This document shows, in pieces, positions 15,103 through 15,960 of a stretch of DNA of 15,960 nucleotides (its first letter is position 1; each line of letters begins with the position of its first letter). The position numbers were made by a program, and so were the translations under genes. The notes beneath the pieces are model-generated. The model searched no databases, was not told the origin of the DNA, and was given only the letters and a program-made list of their open reading frames with translations. The stretch is from an uncultured Flavobacteriales bacterium. Its GTDB lineage: Bacteria > Bacteroidota > Bacteroidia > Flavobacteriales > Crocinitomicaceae. The DNA lies in NCBI GenBank assembly GCA_946479985.1, contig CAMLIF010000092.1, forward strand, positions 1-15,960. Reading direction: 5' to 3'.

Positions 15103-15549
15103 TCATTTTTTGAATAAGCGGATGGGGATAGGGATTTCCTGGTTGAAGTAATCATCTTCATTTACAAAGAACCAATTATTTCCTTTGTCGGAACTGATCG
15201 CAAAAATCCGGTAATCACTATTGAGCTGCTCTTCGTTAGTATATTGCTCAACGGTGTAACTGCGCTGAATCTCATTGTTTTTTTCTTTGGTTTCTTTCAC
15301 GAAATAGTCACCGTAATAAATGTGAGAGCTGTCTTCCTGGTGAAAATGATCAATGAATTCCTGATTTCCGATCGATTTATAGTGCTTAACCACACTTACG
15401 TGGGTAAACGCCACCAATTCCAATGTAAGGTCTTTATTGTAAGCGTTGATATAAGACTGAAAGGCATTGTTTAGTTTTTCTTCCTGCTTACTGCTTAGCT
15501 GGCAGGAAACAAGTGAAAGAAGAAATAGGAAGAGGATACTTTTTTTCAT
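15103..15549 (-). CDS. Small putative lipoprotein, first gene of the envelope operon
   Basis: This 148-residue protein has a hydrophobic leader and lipobox LVSC (Cys16), so it is predicted to be an envelope lipoprotein. The mature part starts with a charged helix (SSKQEEKLNNAFQSYINAYN) and has mixed alpha/beta character: HVSVVKHY, HIYYGDYFV, RSYTVEQYT and NNWFFVNEDDYF. The layout is faintly reminiscent of NTF2/SnoaL-like folds, but I cannot support that assignment. It is followed after 1 nt by the PorV/FadL-like gene, so it may form a lipoprotein and barrel pair with it. It starts 81 bp from the divergent esterase gene. Confidence 0.77.
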   Translation of the reverse strand: MKKSILFLFLLSLVSCQLSSKQEEKLNNAFQSYINAYNKDLTLELVAFTHVSVVKHYKSIGNQEFIDHFHQEDSSHIYYGDYFVKETKEKNNEIQRSYTVEQYTNEEQLNSDYRIFAISSDKGNNWFFVNEDDYFNQEIPIPIRLFKK

Positions 15550-15564
15550 AATGAATCTGTGGAC

Positions 15565-15572
15565 TAAAAATA
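15565..15572 (-). promoter_or_regulatory. Candidate -7 element (TATTTTTA) of the envelope operon
   Basis: On the minus strand TATTTTTA is one base from TAnnTTTG and lies 15 nt before the ATG at 15549. It is in the 81-bp divergent spacer that must also hold the esterase promoter, for which I see no consensus box. Confidence 0.35.
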
Positions 15573-15630
15573 AGATTTATTCATTAATTGTATATAAATT
15601 CACTGTTTTATCCGCATTAAAGATTTAAAT

Positions 15631-15960
15631 ATGAAAAAATTACTACTCCTGCTGTGCCTTTCGGGTGCTATTTCCACTACCCATGCACAATTAACCAACA
15701 AAACCTTAAGCGTTGGATCTGCTTCCAGAACTTACAAACAATATCTTCCCTCCGGACTTGATCCCGGTTCAGAATCGGTTTCAGTAATTATTGCATTGCA
15801 CGGTTTAGGTGGGACGAATGCCGATATAGTGAGCACCGGCCTGAATGATATCGCAGACACAGCAAGAATTATTGTATTCTATCCGCAGGGATTGACAAAT
15901 AATTACGGACAGACTTCCTGGAATAACGGAACACTTTTAAGCACGACTTCCAATGATATC
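15631..15960 (+). CDS. Secreted alpha/beta-hydrolase, PHB depolymerase/feruloyl esterase-like (3' end outside window)
   Basis: The frame from ATG 15631 stays open to the window edge (110 codons). Residues 1-20 are a signal peptide (MKKLLLLLCLSGAISTTHAQ), so the enzyme is exported. The visible part shows the opening strands of an alpha/beta-hydrolase: RTYKQYLPSGL, then VSVIIALHGLGGTNADI with the oxyanion-loop HGLGG, then ARIIVFYPQGLTNNYGQTSWN. HG.GG with YPQG and a nearby WN is typical of the LpqC/PHB-depolymerase and CE1-like esterases, which cleave ester bonds in polyesters or plant polysaccharide side chains. The nucleophile GxSxG, the Asp and the His lie beyond the window, as would any T9SS sorting domain. 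Substrate is therefore open. Confidence 0.85.
   Translation, partial: MKKLLLLLCLSGAISTTHAQLTNKTLSVGSASRTYKQYLPSGLDPGSESVSVIIALHGLGGTNADIVSTGLNDIADTARIIVFYPQGLTNNYGQTSWNNGTLLSTTSNDI

Noticed and set aside
15102..15161. Longer N-terminus of the PorV/FadL-like protein starting at ATG 15161
   Set aside because: It would overlap the upstream lipoprotein gene by about 60 bp and bury the signal peptide behind 20 polar residues.
1..15960. tRNA, rRNA, CRISPR array, insertion sequence, phage or integron elements
   Set aside because: I looked for cloverleaf arms, regularly spaced direct repeats, transposase or integrase motifs and terminal inverted repeats and found none.

Overview
The window looks like a chromosomal segment of a Bacteroidota bacterium, most likely Flavobacteriales. 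A Fluviicola-like relative is my guess at genus level, with low confidence. Support comes from an S46 dipeptidyl-peptidase, a type III glutamine synthetase, a surface protein with a type IX secretion (T9SS) C-terminal sorting domain, several lipoproteins of the short-leader type common in Bacteroidota, AT-rich spacers, start codons without Shine-Dalgarno sequences, and several promoter -7 boxes matching TAnnTTTG. I see no rRNA, tRNA, CRISPR array, transposase or phage gene.

Layout. Positions 2-1732 (+) hold the C-terminal four-fifths of an S46 peptidase, closed by a strong terminator. A structured spacer and a Bacteroidota promoter lead to a 695-residue secreted modular surface protein (1998-4085, +). 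A 260-bp spacer with a REP-like hairpin follows, then two small lipoprotein genes (4346-4969 and 5018-5473, +). A probably bidirectional terminator separates these from the minus-strand block: gcvT (5566-6651), a secreted protein of unknown function (6705-7373) and a small cytoplasmic protein of a conserved unknown family (7533-7922). A 256-bp divergent regulatory region precedes glnN (8179-10365, +). The rest is mostly minus strand: an AAA ATPase with a tandem-repeat upstream region (10423-11559), then a tight cluster read from 15549 down to 11670. That cluster encodes a lipoprotein, a PorV/FadL-like outer-membrane protein, an outer-membrane beta-barrel with an N-terminal helix-hairpin-helix domain, and a GNAT acetyltransferase. 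Its junctions are +1, -8 and +2 nt. A divergent esterase gene (15631 onward, +) runs off the end.

How the genes fit together. The S46 peptidase (oligopeptide breakdown), GcvT (glycine cleavage) and GSIII (ammonium assimilation) are core nitrogen and amino-acid metabolism. They are transcribed separately, so I infer no pathway operon. The most unusual unit is the envelope operon at 11670-15549. It combines a predicted DNA-binding-type helix-hairpin-helix domain, placed outside the cytoplasm, with an outer-membrane barrel, a second outer-membrane protein and a lipoprotein. The rest of the window is ordinary accessory and housekeeping content, with several short inverted or tandem repeats in control regions that merit comparison across related genomes.
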